Source of the DNA: Cyprinodon diabolis | Lineage: Eukaryota > Chordata > Actinopteri > Cyprinodontiformes > Cyprinodontidae | Direction of reading: 5' to 3' | DNA: 64,000 bases | NCBI GenBank assembly: GCA_030533445.1 | Contig: CM060080.1 | Location: 8,109,717 to 8,173,716, forward strand | Part shown: in pieces, positions 51,701 to 63,688 of the stretch | Position numbering within the stretch: the stretch's first letter is position 1 | Layout: each line of letters starts with the position of its first letter | The notes under the pieces: model-generated | Database searches by the model: none | What the model saw: the letters and a program-made list of their open reading frames with translations, nothing else | Told to the model about the DNA's origin: nothing | Program-made: the position numbers and the translations under genes

Positions 51701-54700
51701 CGGGGTCAGTGGGAGGTGTCTAAGGTGTGTTTGGGTATTATGAACCCAGAGACCTTGAACTCAGCTGTTCTAATGGTGCAGATCCCCACAAACAGATAAC
51801 TACTCCGATTTCAGGCTGTTTTCCTGGCGGCCTGCTGCTGTTAATGATGCTGGTCCGGGATCAACCAGCAGCTGTGTTCTTCAGTTTCCCTGCAGCAGCA
51901 GCTCAGTTGTAGGAATTTGGCACATGACCTGCAAGCAGAGCTGCATAGCCCACATGTTTTCCATCCCACAGGGGCGGGGCCGGTCCAGACTGTCTGAGTC
52001 TGTGAGCGTCGCCGGGCTTCATTACAGAATGTGGGGCAGGTTTAGTAGCACGTTATCGTCAGCCTTCCTCTTTATGCTTTTGCCAGAATCAACCAGTCAG
52101 GAATGAAATAGTCCATTAAAACCAATGGTTTATTGCTGCACTATTTATCTGTGTTTTTTCAACGTCTTCCTCATCCGCTGAACTCTTTTCCTCATTAAAG
52201 GCCTGAATGTGGTAAACATTGTTCATCATCAACATTTATAGTCGTTGGAAATGTGTGAAGGAGCTCCAGGCTAAAGCTCTATCTATTACTGGGTACGCCC
52301 TGACCAAGATGGAGTCTGTCAGGGACACTCATGTCCTCAGAGGGACCAGTCCGCCTCTTGAACATCCAGACTTTTTAATTGGGCAGAAACGTAATCTTAT
52401 CAGATTACGTTTCTGCGGTGAGAATTTCTGTTTTTATTTATGCTTTTTTTTTTTTTTTTAGACTCAAACATGAAAACGATCCGATTTTCCTGCTTCCTGT
52501 TCATGTTGTAGAGTTGTCTGAGGAGGGACGCTGGGGTCATCGGCGACCTACATGAGCTGGACCAACAGATCAGTGACCTGCGACTGGATGCTGAGGTGTC
52601 ACATGACCCGCCGGAGACGGACAGCCGACCCAGCTCAGGTAGGACCTCAGAAAAGTGTTTCATTTTAAATGTTCCAAGAAACAAGATTTTAGAGCTAAAA
52701 CGCTTGGTAAAGGTTTGTTTGTCATAATCTGGTCGGACCTTTTCTCTTCACCAGGTTTCTATGAGCTGAGTGACGGTGCCTCCAACTCGCTGTCCAACTC
52801 GTCTCACTCCGTCTTCAGCGAGTGCTTCTGTTCACCAGCTGAGGCTGAAGGACACTTCCTGTCCACAGGTACCTCCTGCTTTTTGACCCGGTCTGGTTCT
52901 GCTGCTGGACATGTCGTTCAGACCGTGGAACAGGGACGGATTTAGGACATGTGGGGCCCTAGGCAAAGACAGGCAGGGGCCCCCCTGAATGGAGAAGACA
53001 ACACATAAACAGACCCATTCTACAGATAGAGAAATGTTAATAGAATAGACATCCATTATCTGTTCTAGGTTTTGTCCCTCTCTTCTTGTTGTTTTCCTCT
53101 ATGTTTTGTACTCAACTGACTTTTCATGCTGTCTCTAAAGGAATGAAAGATTTTTTCCAAGCACTAAGCTGACTTAGCTGATTGCTCCTTCCTGTGTTTC
53201 CAAAAAGGCCAAAGTAAATAACCCAGTCCTTCTTTTCACTGTAGACAAGCCATGATCTGCTCATCTGTTCTCCATTTTTCATTTGGATGAAATAATAGCT
53301 GCATGAATAATGACAGCAGACAAGATAGAGGAGAGCAGGAGGCGGGGTTACCAATCTACTTGCTTAGGAGAGCAGAGTTCGCTGCTTTTAGATGTTGTCT
53401 CCAAAGTCTCCAGTACCAGAAAAAAGACACACTTAATATTATAAGGCATTTTAGTCAAAGGATTTTTTATCAAAAACATAATTAATGTGCATAAATGAGG
53501 AATAGTTGTATTAACCATACATGTAAAGAGAGTTTTATGGGGCCCCCAGGAACTTGGGGCCCTAGGGAACTGCCTAGTATTGCTTAATGGTAAATCCCCC
53601 CCTGCCTGGAAGGACACCTGTTGTTTAAACAGCTGTCCTCAGAGCCATCGTGGCTCTTTAAACCCAGTCAGGGATTCTGAGTCGGGGCTGAAATCACAGC
53701 TTAGGTTTTGGTTATAAGTAGGAAGGATTGCAGCTTAAGTAGGTAACATGTCGGACAGGTTTAATAAGGACTGAACAGCCAGCAGTGGGTGTGGGAGGGG
53801 CTCATGCTGGAGTTTTTCCTCTCCACTGTCGCTACAAGCATGCTTAGTGTGAGGGATTGCTAAAGAGTCAATGAGTCGATGCAATCAGCTGGTTTTCCTT
53901 AGATAGAAAACTTTGAATCAATCTGACTGGATGATCTGGTGAACTGGAAAGTGACCTGACATGACATGATGTGAATTGGAGCTATAGAAACAAACTGAGT
54001 AGAATTGAATAATCAGAGCGCCTGAGAAGTTAAGTAGTGAAGTGACTTCTAGTGAAAATGAACATCATTAGATATTAAAGACTTAACAGAAATAGAAATG
54101 ATAAATATCCTTTATTGTCCCTCAGTGGGGAAGTTAATGTTTTTTATCAGCAGAGTGAAACATAAATGAAAGCATGCTGTTAGAAAAAGATGTGATTTTT
54201 GAAAGCCATGTTGGCATATTTATGCTTTGAAAAACAAAAACAAGCTATTTGCAAGAAAAGAAAAACTGCAGAGACATAAGCAGCTTCTGGAGCTCATAAG
54301 GAGCAGTTATGTATCTGAAGTCCAGCTGCAGCTGGGAGGAAGGATCTGTGTTGGTACTCGTGTGTGTTCATAGGAGGCAGCGGCCTGTCGCTAAAGGAGC
54401 TGATCTGTGTGTTATTAACTCTTCTTTCAGCGGCACAGAAGCTGCCCTGCAGAAGATGGCCGATGCCCACAGAGTTAAAGAATCTTTTATCTGCAGTCCA
54501 GATGATGAACACAACTACTAGTCATTGTGTTTGCTGTATAAAAACTGGTTGAGAAACATGTTTATGTTGCTGACTACGTTTGTGCTGATGGGTAAGAGTC
54601 CATGTGGAGATCAGGGATCTAAGGAGAACATCCGCGCTTCCGCACACAGTCCAGTTGTTTCCCAGAACCAGTTATTAATCCAGTTTGTCAGGAGTCCGCC

Positions 54701-57320
54701 CGCAGCCACAGCTGTTCTAAAAGAGCAGCAGGATTCTGCTCGTTAGCGAGCCGACAGTCGACGCTCATAAGTCCACCTTTCACCAAGTCCAAGTCAGGTT
54801 TCCAGTCTCCAGTGGCTGAAATGAAGATCCAATCAGCCACAGCACATTTAGTCTGCAGAAGTTCAACTGCTGCTCTGTTTGCCCTCTGGCCTGATTTATC
54901 TCACAGCTTTTTCATTAAACCTGCTTAATCTCTTAACTTTAATTCACTTCTATCTTATTTTCCTGCAATAAGCTGTTCTGAGCTGTTTAAACAAACCTTT
55001 GACTGATAAAGAAAAAGGTCACACAGTTTGAAGTATGAATATTTATTCCTGAATAGATAACAGAAGGAGCTAAACATCCAAGAATAGACCTACTTTAGTG
55101 AGTAATTAGTCTTGCAGTAATGAGAGTAAATGCTGAAGGGGATGAGGGGCACACACAGGGTTAAAGTTTCCAGCTCTCTGTCTCCACTGAGAGGAATTTT
55201 CCACTTACTAATGCCTGCATGTTCATTGTGCAGCCTAACCAAACAGAGTCCAAACTCACTCACAGACCATTGGAACCTACTTCCTGCAGGCTGCTGGCGC
55301 TCAGCCCTCACCTACAATAATGAGGCTGCTTTCTGTCGGTCGGTCGGTTGTTGACGCCCAGAGGTCATGCTGTGTGTGACTCCGCCTTCTCTGTGTTCTG
55401 TTTTCAGACGAGCGGTCCAGCAGCCTGGAGTATGGCGTTCTGGTTGGAGGACTCTGTGACGACTCCGTTTGCCGCTTGCTCTCCGCTCCTCTCCAGGCTC
55501 CTCTGGACGCTCTTGTTCCCACCGACTCCCCGGCTAAGACTTTCTGCAGCCTCTTTTCCAGAAACGTGGCTGACGTTTACAGCCACAGAAGCCCTCTGCG
55601 CTCCGCCGCTCTTCAAGCTTCTGGTTCTCTGCAGGTTTCTGGGTGTAGAGGTGAGAGCAGGGATGAAACTGGTGCTGAATGTCTCCAAACAGACATCTCC
55701 CCTGGTCCCTGTCCTGCTTCAGGACTTCAAAGCGGCGCCTCTCAAACTCCTTCCAGTAAGCACCTAGAGAGGTACATTTTTGGTCTGCTGCAGCGGAGGG
55801 CACAGCCCATCCGGAGCAGCAGGTCCAGGACGGGAATCAGCACCGACCCGCTGAAGGGCATCGCCCGCCAGCACAGCCTCTGTTTGAGACAAGCATCTGG
55901 TCCCAGTCCTGGTGCAGGAACCCTGAAGGGGTCCGAAGTAAAACCTCTGCCCACCCCTGGAGAAACCTCAGCAGAAGGTGTTTCCACCTCATCTTCTCAG
56001 AGACAATGTTCTGTGGAAAGCAGAGATGAGAAGGGCTTTCTGAGAGTTTCCCCTGATGGTGCCGACATGGAGCCAGTCAGCTCTAACTCCACCTCCCCTG
56101 CTGGTTCAAAGGGCTGCGTCACCAATCGACTCAGAAACAGCAGCAACAAGAAGGTCCTCAGCAAAGCATGCAGGGAACTCCCAGGTCCCGCAGTCCAGAC
56201 TCCTCTCCAGAACAGCAGAGCTCAGAAAAGTCTCAAACCTAACTCCTTCCACAGAGACTCCTGCTGTCCCCTTGAGCAGGAGGAGATCCTCCAACCACCT
56301 CTAACCTCTAAACCACAGACTGGTTCCTCCAGGAAGAGCTCTGAGCTCCTGCAGCGCGGACCTTCAGAGAACGGCTTGGAGCTACAGCTGTCCGTCTCAG
56401 AGGCCTCTCAGGTACGAAGGGGTCACGCGAGTAACGGCATCGTTTCCAAGCAGCACCATGGGAAACATCGCCATGGTAACAGCAGGAAGGTTAGCAAAAT
56501 GAAAAGCGCCAGCAGGTCAAACACAACGTCTGCTTCTGAACTTAAGAAGCTGCTTTCAGAGAAAAGAGGCGATGGTTTCCAGCATAACTCCGACCATAGA
56601 AGGTCTCATCCAGCAGAGGATGGGAGCTCCAAGCAGCTGAAGGTCTCCACCTCCTCTGGAGACAGAGTCCCAGACAAACATGTCAGCTCAGCGCTCGCCG
56701 CTGCCAGGTCAGGATCAGTAAGGCTCCATCGATATGGGGCCGACCATCATCACCATAAACATAGACGCGAACAGGTGGTTGTTTCTGCCAAGCCAAAGAT
56801 CAAAGGAGGAGTTTTCCAGTTTCCGCGTACCATCGTGGAGATACCGTACGACAGCGGGACCAAGCACTCCGCGCGCCGGCAGAGGAAGATGCTACCGAGG
56901 AAACCTGCGGCCACGACCTGCTCCACCTCCAGGGAGCAGCAGAGCGGCCCGTATGCCAACGCTGCAAAAAGTGACTCTGAATATTCAGCAGAATGTGTCT
57001 CACTCTTTCACTCCACCATCGTGGACACCAGCGAGGACGACGGCTCCAGCTACACCACCAACTGCTTCGGAGACAGCGAGTCTAGTGAGGAGGAAGAGGA
57101 GGAGGAAAACGCCACCACTGACACTGAGGAGAGCATGGGAGGTGGACCGGGGGGGGGCGGGGCAGGAGGTCAGCTGAGGACAGCCCGGGTCACAGCGGGG
57201 AAGCTGCAAATGGATCCGGCTCAAACTAAAGCGCCGGTCAAGATTAAAGTGTCTTACAACCTGAAGAGGAAGATCCTCCGCTTCAGGTCGGGCTCACTGA
57301 AACTCATGACCACGGTCTGA
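45523..57320 (+). CDS. dact1: Dapper antagonist of beta-catenin 1 (DACT1), 4 coding exons (gene span)
   Basis: A cytoplasmic/nuclear scaffold that binds Dishevelled and modulates Wnt signalling. Exons: 45523-45780, 52512-52638, 52755-52868, 55408-57320. All junction phases fit, giving 803 codons plus stop (human DACT1 is about 836). Leucine-zipper/coiled-coil region over about residues 35-125 ([40 protein letters not shown]). Then the DACT signatures [18 protein letters not shown] and NSSHSVFSE; serine- and lysine-rich middle; [20 protein letters not shown] and [13 protein letters not shown] near the end; and the C-terminal PDZ ligand KLMTTV used for Dvl binding. Paralogue dact1 is chosen over dact2 because talpid3 lies next door, as in human. 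Start codon 45523 is the first in-frame ATG; another follows 17 codons later. Confidence 0.95.
45938..46282. repeat. (GGAA)n/(GGAT)n microsatellite in dact1 intron 1
   Basis: About 345 bp of alternating blocks of GGAA and GGAT tetramers, strongly strand-asymmetric (purine-rich on +). Open frames across it are repeat artefacts. Confidence 0.97.
46828..47164. mobile_element. hAT MITE with perfect 8-bp target duplication
   Basis: Ends CAGGGGTCACCAACC and GTTGGTGACCCCTG. It is flanked by GTCTAAAG at both 46820-46827 and 47165-47172. 337 bp, no coding capacity. Confidence 0.95.
47173..50230. other. dact1 intron 1, mostly unannotated
   Basis: No exon seen. The minus frame 47934-48347 (137 codons) lacks any signature. 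An inverted pair GATGTCACGGTGCGGTA (48495) and TACCGCACCGTGATGTCAC (48711) marks a small MITE-like hairpin at about 48494-48729. Confidence 0.45.
50235..50500 (+). repeat. 'AATAAACTGAATTGAAT' interspersed repeat
   Basis: Near full-length copy from GAGCCCCGCTCACACTGAGC to GGCGCTATAGAAATAAACTG. Matches 32430-32735. Confidence 0.85.
50501..52380. other. dact1 intron 1, remainder
   Basis: No exon, RNA gene or clear transposon recognised. Confidence 0.4.
52383..52416. repeat. Perfect 15-bp hairpin before dact1 exon 2
   Basis: GCAGAAACGTAATCT and its exact reverse complement separated by TATC. It lies 95 bp upstream of exon 2 and is followed by a 16-T run (about 52445-52460). Confidence 0.85.
52512..52638 (+). 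CDS. dact1: dact1 exon 2
   Basis: Acceptor ATGTTGTAG, donor AGCTCAG/GTAGGA. Encodes [20 protein letters not shown] then SDLRLDAEV and ETDSRPSS, strongly conserved in DACT proteins. Ends one base into Gly, completed by exon 3. Confidence 0.93.
52755..52868 (+). CDS. dact1: dact1 exon 3
   Basis: Acceptor TTCACCAG, donor CCACAG/GTACCT. Encodes [20 protein letters not shown] then [18 protein letters not shown]. The cysteine/serine stretch is shorter than in human DACT1. Confidence 0.93.
52931..53607 (-). mobile_element. Dispersed non-autonomous element, copy 3 (reversed)
   Basis: Starts ACAGGGACGGATTTAGG and ends GGTAAATCCCCCCCTG, with a body that is the reverse complement of 3475-4198 (for example AACATAGAGAGGAAAAC and ATGGATGTCTATTCTAT). 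It lacks the GGTACC minisatellite of copy 2. It sits 62 bp after dact1 exon 3. Confidence 0.85.
53815..54010 (+). repeat. 'AATAAACTGAATTGAAT' interspersed repeat, partial
   Basis: Contains TTTTTCCTCTCCACTGTCGC and the diverged ending GAGCTATAGAAACAAACTGA. 5' part missing compared with 50235. Confidence 0.8.
54011..55407. other. dact1 intron 3, remainder
   Basis: ATCCTTTATTGTCCCTCAGT near 54110 is a short piece of a common fish SINE-like repeat. No exon recognised. Confidence 0.4.
55408..57320 (+). CDS. dact1: dact1 exon 4 (large last exon)
   Basis: Acceptor TGTTTTCAG. About 637 codons to TGA at 57318. Begins [20 protein letters not shown], with [22 protein letters not shown] and [17 protein letters not shown] all recognisable in DACT1. 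Serine-rich middle; a His cluster ([12 protein letters not shown]); an acidic run [18 protein letters not shown] next to a glycine run [11 protein letters not shown]; ending [20 protein letters not shown] then LKLMTTV. Confidence 0.95.
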
Positions 57321-57630
57321 CCAGAACCAGAACCAAAACCAAAACCGGACCTGGTGGGTGCCTAGAACAAACAGAGTAGCTGAACAAACATGGCTGTCGC
57401 TGTTTGATCCAGAAGCTAAGAGGCAGGAAGCTGCTCTGTCTCAGTGCAAAGTCAGGCCTGTTGTTTCCGTTTATCATCTTATTCAAATATTCATCTAAAT
57501 GCTGATCAAAGGAAAAGCCCCAAAAACGCATAAAGGTGATGATCCTTCATCTTAAACAGGATCTGTATCGACACACTTTCCCTGCGTTTACGAACCGTCA
57601 GATTGATTAAAAAAAAAACAGATTCTATTT
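57321..57630 (+). other. dact1: dact1 3' UTR start
   Basis: Non-coding sequence after the stop. No AATAAA is seen before the LINE insertion at about 57630, so the true 3' end may lie beyond it. Confidence 0.45.
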
Positions 57631-58900
57631 TGTTGTTTTTTTATTTTTAACATTTAACAGTTTATTAGTATTTTGTACATGAACACTTCACATTCAATAT
57701 AACATAAAACCTTCGCTTGGGAGCTTTTTCTCTATTTTACCTTTGTCCCATCTAGTTTATCTAGTTCTTGATTTTTTTTTTGCTGTCTTTTATCGTGAAT
57801 GTTTTCCATTTCATCCACTTTCCTTCCATTTGAATTTGCTGAAGTCTCAAACCATGTGTCAGTTTTTCCATAATGTAGATTTCTTCTATTATTCAGTCCA
57901 TTGTTCTTGACAACGGGGTTCAGAAATTCCCCATTTCCTCCTAATAGCTTTCTCACTAGCAATTAACATTTTTCAATTAATTTCCATTCAATTTATTTCT
58001 ATGGCAGCAATTCACATCATGTCATCTCAAGTCATTTTACAGTTCACCAAATCATCCAGTTAGACTGACTCAAAGTTTTCTATCTAAGGAAAACCAGCTG
58101 ATTGCATCGACTCATTGACTCTTCAGCAATCCCTCACACTAAGCATGCTTGTAGTGAGAGTGGAGAGGAAAAACTCCCTTTGAACAGGAAGAAACCTCCA
58201 CCAGAAGCAGACATAGAAAAAGAAACATAGATATAAAAGAAAACTGTAAAAAGCATCCAAATTCAGGTATCTGTCTTATACCCTTAGTTTGATGTGATTG
58301 AAATTGCAAAGATATAGTACCACACTACTCATAGGAATATCATATCCCAGAATTTTCCTCACAGTTTTATGTACATTTTTCCAAAATTGAACAATTTTAG
58401 GACAGTTCCAAAATATGTGAGAATGATCGGCGCTCATTGATCCTCTATTACGCCAACATCCCACTCCATATCTGTGAATTGGTGGATATCTGATGCGTTT
58501 TCCACATATTCAACCAATCTTCATTAAAATTGTTGTGTTAAGCTCTGATTCCCACTTTTCTTTTATATACATAGTTGAATGTTTATTCCCCATCAGTTTA
58601 TGATATAAAGTAGAGATTATTTAAATGTTTGTTCAACTGAATGAATTCATCACAATATGAATCAACCCATTGACTTTCACAGAGGATCCCACCTGATTTC
58701 TGTCTTATAATAGTCTCTCAATTGCAGATACCTGTAAAATTCCTGTTTATCTGAATTATGTTTTCTTCATTTTTAGAAAACTCTCCAGCTCCCTGTTTTT
58801 CTGAAGGCTGTGACCCCCTTGCTCATCCTTTTTTTCAACTCTTTATCATATATTGCTGGTTTGAAATTGCTACCATATGCTACCCTTCTGAGGTTTTTCA
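57630..58900 (-). mobile_element. L1-like LINE 3' end with nested repeat
   Basis: Minus-strand ORF2 C-terminal motif NRGSMSADHSHIFWNCPKIV, QFWKNVHKTVRKILGYDIP (58276-58464), followed on the minus strand by the 3' UTR also seen at 36.6-38.0 kb. Interrupted by the reversed 'AATAAACTGAATTGAAT' repeat at 57970-58215. Confidence 0.8.
57970..58215 (-). repeat. 'AATAAACTGAATTGAAT' repeat nested in LINE
   Basis: The reverse complement matches 50235-50500 (CTTGTAGTGAGAGTGGAG, AACTCCCTTTGAACAGGAAG on +). Confidence 0.85.
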
Positions 58901-58941
58901 TTTCTTTCTTTATCCTGTGCTGTAAAACGATAAACATTGTA

Positions 58942-59212
58942 AACACTGAACTGGAAAAAATCGAAATCTAGATAAGTCATTTTTTCTTGAAATAAGTGCA
59001 TTTGTTCTTGAATTGAGGAGATAAAAGACCATTTAGATTTAAAATAAGAATACACAATTGTATTTTCTTATTTCAAGTGCATATACTCGAATTATCTTAA
59101 GAGTAAAAATACTCATTCCATTGACAAACTATTTCATTTAGCTATTCAAATTCAGGGTAAATACAGTTAATTTAAGAAATGTTTACTTCTTTCTAGATCA
59201 TTTTTCCAGTAT
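58942..59212. repeat. CACTGCAAAAA hairpin MITE, degenerate copy
   Basis: Starts AACACTGAACTGGAAAAAAT and contains CTTGAAATAAGTGCATTTG and ATTATCTTAAGAGTAAAAAT. Ends near TCTAGATCATTTTTCCAGT. Confidence 0.75.
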
Positions 59213-60884
59213 GTAATTGGATTCATATATTTCTTGATCTTCTCATATCTATCTTCATCCCCAACAACACTTTGAATTGGCTATCCTCCAAATTCTTTCT
59301 CCATATCGTTCCACTTGGCTTTCTGTTTAGGTTTTTTAAATTCTAAATATTAGAGACTAAGTAACGAAACGCTCTGTGATGTTCGTTGTTACAAGTTCTC
59401 CATGAAGATTTTTCTGCTTTTAGAAAATAAAGGCATTTTCTAAGGTTTATTTGGAGGCCATTTTCTATTGAATGTAGGTAGTTATGTATGTTTTGTAGAA
59501 TTAGCATTTTTATATCCTGCACTTTGAAATAAGCCATCAGTGGACAGGACGTCTTTACTTATTGCCTTGTTTTATATTCTTTAGTTGGTCGGCATCGTTT
59601 AGTTTAAAATTTTCTGTAAATTCAGTTTTATAAGATATTTTTAAAGCTATTTATACCTAATATATTTGCTGTAGAAAATAACCGAAAGCCATTAAAGAGT
59701 AAACAGGCAGATGGACATTCATTTGGCCTTTTTTTTTTTTTTTTTTTTTATTTGAGCTGTAGTTTAATATGAGGAAGAACTTGAACATCTCTTTCTGTGA
59801 TGGTGTTTAGGATGGTAACGGATGTCTGTGGCTTTATCTGTTCAGGACGGTGGGATGATGGTTAAATAGGGAGCTCTAATCAGAGCTGCAATTAGTTTGT
59901 TTGCAAATTCCTTTTAAAAAAAAATGATGATTCCTACAAACCATCAGTCTTCATCCTGCTTATTTGAGCATAAGCAGGCTGTTGAATTTGCCTGACGTCA
60001 GGATTAGGATGATGAGTCAAATGTTGCTTCTGGCCTCATGCAGCCTTGGACCGGCCCTGAACTGGACTTAGACGGTGATGTTTTTAGAAGACCAGGACTG
60101 CCTGATGTCACACGCTGCCTTTCCGTTTAAGGTTTTCTTTGCTGATCATTTATCTGGTTTTAAAATGTTTTAAACGTCTCGCCTGCAAATAACCTTCAGG
60201 TCAATCGATTGTATTCATGTTTTTTTCTTCATGCCTCTGCTTTACCAGATTTGTTATTAATATTTGTACGTATGTAATGTCCATGTATTCCAATAATGAG
60301 GCTTTAACGTGTGATTAAATGTGGATTTAACTCATATGTTGGCCTGTTCTCTGAGTCCCTGCAGCGGAGTCCAGTTACCGTTTGGAGGTAGTTTCTTCTT
60401 CTGCTTGCAACTGGTTTTATTTTCTTCAAATCTGATTTTATGTGATGATTTCAGAGTTGCAGGAAATATTGAGGCTATCTAAAGCTTTCTGTCTGGCTGT
60501 ATTTTCCAGGAGATGACTGATAGCTGTAATTACTAAGACCACAAATCATGATGCAGATGTTCTTCCAGTTCAGTCATAGTTCAGATCTTCTCTCTCCACC
60601 ACATGGTCACAGAGCGCGTTTTGTTTGGAAGGAAAAGTTTGAGTGGTGGATAGAAGACTGTGGGGAGAAAGAATCTGTTTGTTTCTGTGGGAAGATTGTT
60701 CCTCCAAAGATCCTGTTATTGATTCTGAAGCTCGTTAATAAGACGCTCTGTCCTTTTCTTTATGCTATAAAGAATCCATCAGTACGGCATCATCTCCAGA
60801 GGATCCAGAGCCGACCTAGAACAGAACCAGGCTTCTGGATGGCTTATTGACCTTATTTAATCCCTGATGCTGGGAGAATCCACA
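59213..60884. other. Downstream of dact1, no gene identified
   Basis: Contains a T-run of about 21 (59728-59748) and no supported exon. The frame 60548-60850 (100 codons) shows no family signature. Part of this may be a long dact1 3' UTR. Confidence 0.35.
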
Positions 60885-61665
60885 CTGCAACAAATCGAGA
60901 TATAAATAAGACATTTTTTCCTAAAATTAGTGCATTTGTTCTCGAATTGAGGAGAGAAGTGAGACACTTTTGCCGATGGAATAAGACAATTTAAATAAAA
61001 AATAAGAAGGAAAAAAAAACAATCCCACTTTCTTAATTTAAGTGGATTTTATCTAATTATCTTATTTTAACCTTTATATCCACCTCATTTTGGGAAATGC
61101 TCGCCTATTTTGCATACCCACATGGAAAAGCAAATAACTTAGAAACTGTAAGCCCAAATTACATGAGTGATACATTATACACCTTCTAGTTTCTGAATAT
61201 ATACATGAAAATTGGGTGAGTAAAAAACCCAAACTGTATCAGTTCAAACATGACTCAAAGTTTTTTTTTTTATTCTGTAAAATAATAGGTCTTTTTTTGA
61301 ACAGCAGTTATAAAGACATGCTTGCTCTTTGTGGCTGCTTTGTCATGTTTACATTTTGACGTGCTGCTATATCTGTGTTAATTGTACCTTGGTGCTCGCT
61401 ATGTCCATAAAATGAACTAGCTGGTTGAATTGTGGAGAACCTAAGCTTTCCATGTCTACAACATGTCTATATTGGTAAACATTTTACCTGTGTATTTTCA
61501 TGCATTCTGAGTTATTTGTAAATGCTTTAAACAGGTTCTGAGAGGTTAAGAGAAAATATAGTCTTTCCTTTGGTAAATCCTCCTAATTATCTTCTCAAAT
61601 TAAGGCTAAATTCGCTAAGTTTAAGAAATTTTACTTCTTTCTAAATTGTTTTAGCAGTGCTCCAT
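60885..61665. repeat. CACTGCAAAAA hairpin MITE interrupted by insertion
   Basis: Left part 60885-61072 and right part about 61575-61660 (CTCAAATTAAGGCTAAATTC, TTTAGCAGTGC) belong to the family. About 500 bp between them (CCTTTATATCCACCTCATTT onward) is foreign. Confidence 0.65.
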
Positions 61666-61805
61666 AAAGGGGTCTGCAGTGCAAATACTAATTCTAACCT
61701 AAGTAGTTTTACTTTGCTACATTTAAAACCCCCTCACGTTACTGAGTAAACAAAAAAAATAATACTGATGGTGAAAAAATTAAATGTGGCCCTGCCTTGC
61801 AATTA

Positions 61806-62397
61806 CCAGAGACGGCAAAAGTACTCACTGTCCGTACTTGAGTAAAAGTAAAGATACTTGTGTTAAAAAATACTCTGGTAAAAGTGGAAGTACTGATTAA
61901 ACTTCTTTACTCAAGTAAAAGTAACAAGGTACAGGCTTGTAAATTTACTTAAAGTATAAAAGTAAAAGTAGAAACCACTTTTTTCATGCCGTTGCCTACA
62001 TTTTAAATGGATGTCTGCCAATAGGACTAGATCTCCGTTGTGTTCATTTTCAATCATCTCGTCGTCCATACTACTATGCTAACGCCACCGCCACCAAGCT
62101 GCAATGATTTGCCGCAAATGAATACCGCCGAATCTGTCGATTCATCTTGTAGCGGTGTGTCAAATGCAACATAGATTCTCATCCAATTAGATTGAATTTG
62201 GTATTGATGACGTGAAAAATAATAACGGTAACTCCATTGAAATGATTCAAAACTAAAGTAACGAGCCAATTTTTTAAAATGTAAGGAGTAGAAGTAAAAA
62301 GTCACCATAAAAATAAGTAGTAAAGTAAAAATATCAGAAAAATCTACTTGAGTACAGTAACAAAGTATTTGTACTTCGTTACTTCCCATCTCTGGCA
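61806..62397. repeat. hAT-type MITE 'CAGAGATGGGAAGTAAC'
   Basis: Left CCAGAGACGGCAAAAGTACT and right TACTTCCCATCTCTGG are inverted ends. The body is rich in TACTTGAGTAAAAGTAAAG, which is widespread in teleosts. No coding capacity. Confidence 0.75.
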
Positions 62398-62439
62398 TTT
62401 ACCCTTTGTATTGTCTCATAATCCAGTGCTGCGCTTCGG

Positions 62440-62655
62440 AACATGGCAGTTGCTAATCACAATTTAGGGAGTATGGATGAGGAAAGGCCTGAAGAGGAAA
62501 CATATTCTGGAGACGAAAGCCAGAAAAACTCTTGGCCGTATTTGGACTGATTATTTGTTTTCAAATGCACAAAAGGGAACAATGTGATAATGCAGTGCAA
62601 CATGTGCCTGTCCAGCAAAACGGAGCTTTCGGTTTTTAAACATGTGGCGGTAAGT
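62440..62655 (+). pseudogene. hAT transposase N-terminal (BED finger) remnant
   Basis: After a one-base shift near 62547 it reads SWPYL..DYLFSNAQKGNNVI then MQCNMCLSSKTELSVFKHVA, a BED-type finger of a hAT transposase with C-x2-C. Frameshift and loss of the rest mark it as dead. The right end of a related element follows at 62715-62840. Confidence 0.5.
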
Positions 62656-63025
62656 TAGTTATCATAGTGTTGTCTGTTGGACAGTAGGATCGAAAATAGT
62701 TTGCACTTTATGGTACAGGTTGTGACTGTCCTTGAGTAAATTTTGAGATGGGTAATGTTACTTTTACTCTGAGTAGAATTTAGGCAAAGTAAAGATACTT
62801 TTACTCAATTACAATTTTTTAGTACTCTTTCCACCTCTGAATAACACAATATAAAACAATACATGTAGAAAGGAATGAAAGAGCCACAGACAAATGGCTG
62901 AAAGGTTAGAAATGACGTAGAGAGTGCAACATGATTAAAATAAAAAAAATACCAAAAACACATGGAGGCATCGTCTCTGCACTGCAGATACTGTCTCACG
63001 GTAAATGTTGCAGTTTAACTTGAAC

Positions 63026-63327
63026 ACTGCAACATATCTGAAAAATCCTTAAATTAACTGTATTTACCCTTAATTTGAGTAAGTAAATAGGATGATTTAT
63101 CAATAAAATAAGTATTTTTACTCTTAAAATAGGATAATTAGATAATACGCACTTGAAATATGACAATGCAATTGTATTTTTCTTATTTCAAATATAAATT
63201 ATCTTGTTCCATTGGCAAAGTGTCTCACTTTCCTACACATTCAAGAGAAATTGCCTTATTTTAAGAAAAAAAATGCAGTAATTTTAAGAAAAATTACTTA
63301 TTTAGTTTTACATTTTTTGCAGTGTGA
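63026..63327. repeat. CACTGCAAAAA hairpin MITE, full copy
   Basis: Starts GAACACTGCAACATATCTGA and ends TTACATTTTTTGCAGTGTG. The centre is AAATAGGATAATTAGATAAT...TCTTATTTCAAATATAAATT. Confidence 0.85.
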
Positions 63328-63640
63328 AGCTTAGTAACATGGAGAGACGCTGAAGTAGCGGATTAGCCTGTAGCCTTATCTCATCAAAATACTGCATCCC
63401 CCAATAGTCTAGATGTGTCATTGTTGCCACTCGGAGTTTATCCAGTTTTGTCAAAGACCTTTTGCTACCAATTAAGATTAAAATACAGAAATGGTTTAAA
63501 CTTCCACCTCTTTTAAATAACTTGGAAATGTGGGTTGTACTCCAACAATTACTAAAGGTTTGAAGCTGCTCACATGGTAACAAATACCCCCACTGTTGCT
63601 ATGGCTACACATTACAAAAAATATCCAAGTTGAAAATAGC
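63328..63640 (-). mobile_element. L1-like LINE ORF2 fragment
   Basis: Minus-strand 91 codons (63308-63583). HISKLFKRGGSLNHFCILIL and LDYWGMQYFDEIRLQANPLL resemble the C-terminal part of fish L1-type ORF2. Truncated at both ends. Confidence 0.5.
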
Positions 63641-63688
63641 CAAATCACCAAACATCCTTCCTGCTAATTCCCATAAAATACCAGAGCA

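Noticed and set aside
55534..57224. Several 60-150 codon frames inside dact1 exon 4
   Set aside because: Shadows of the long dact1 reading frame, which alone carries family motifs and the MTTV end.
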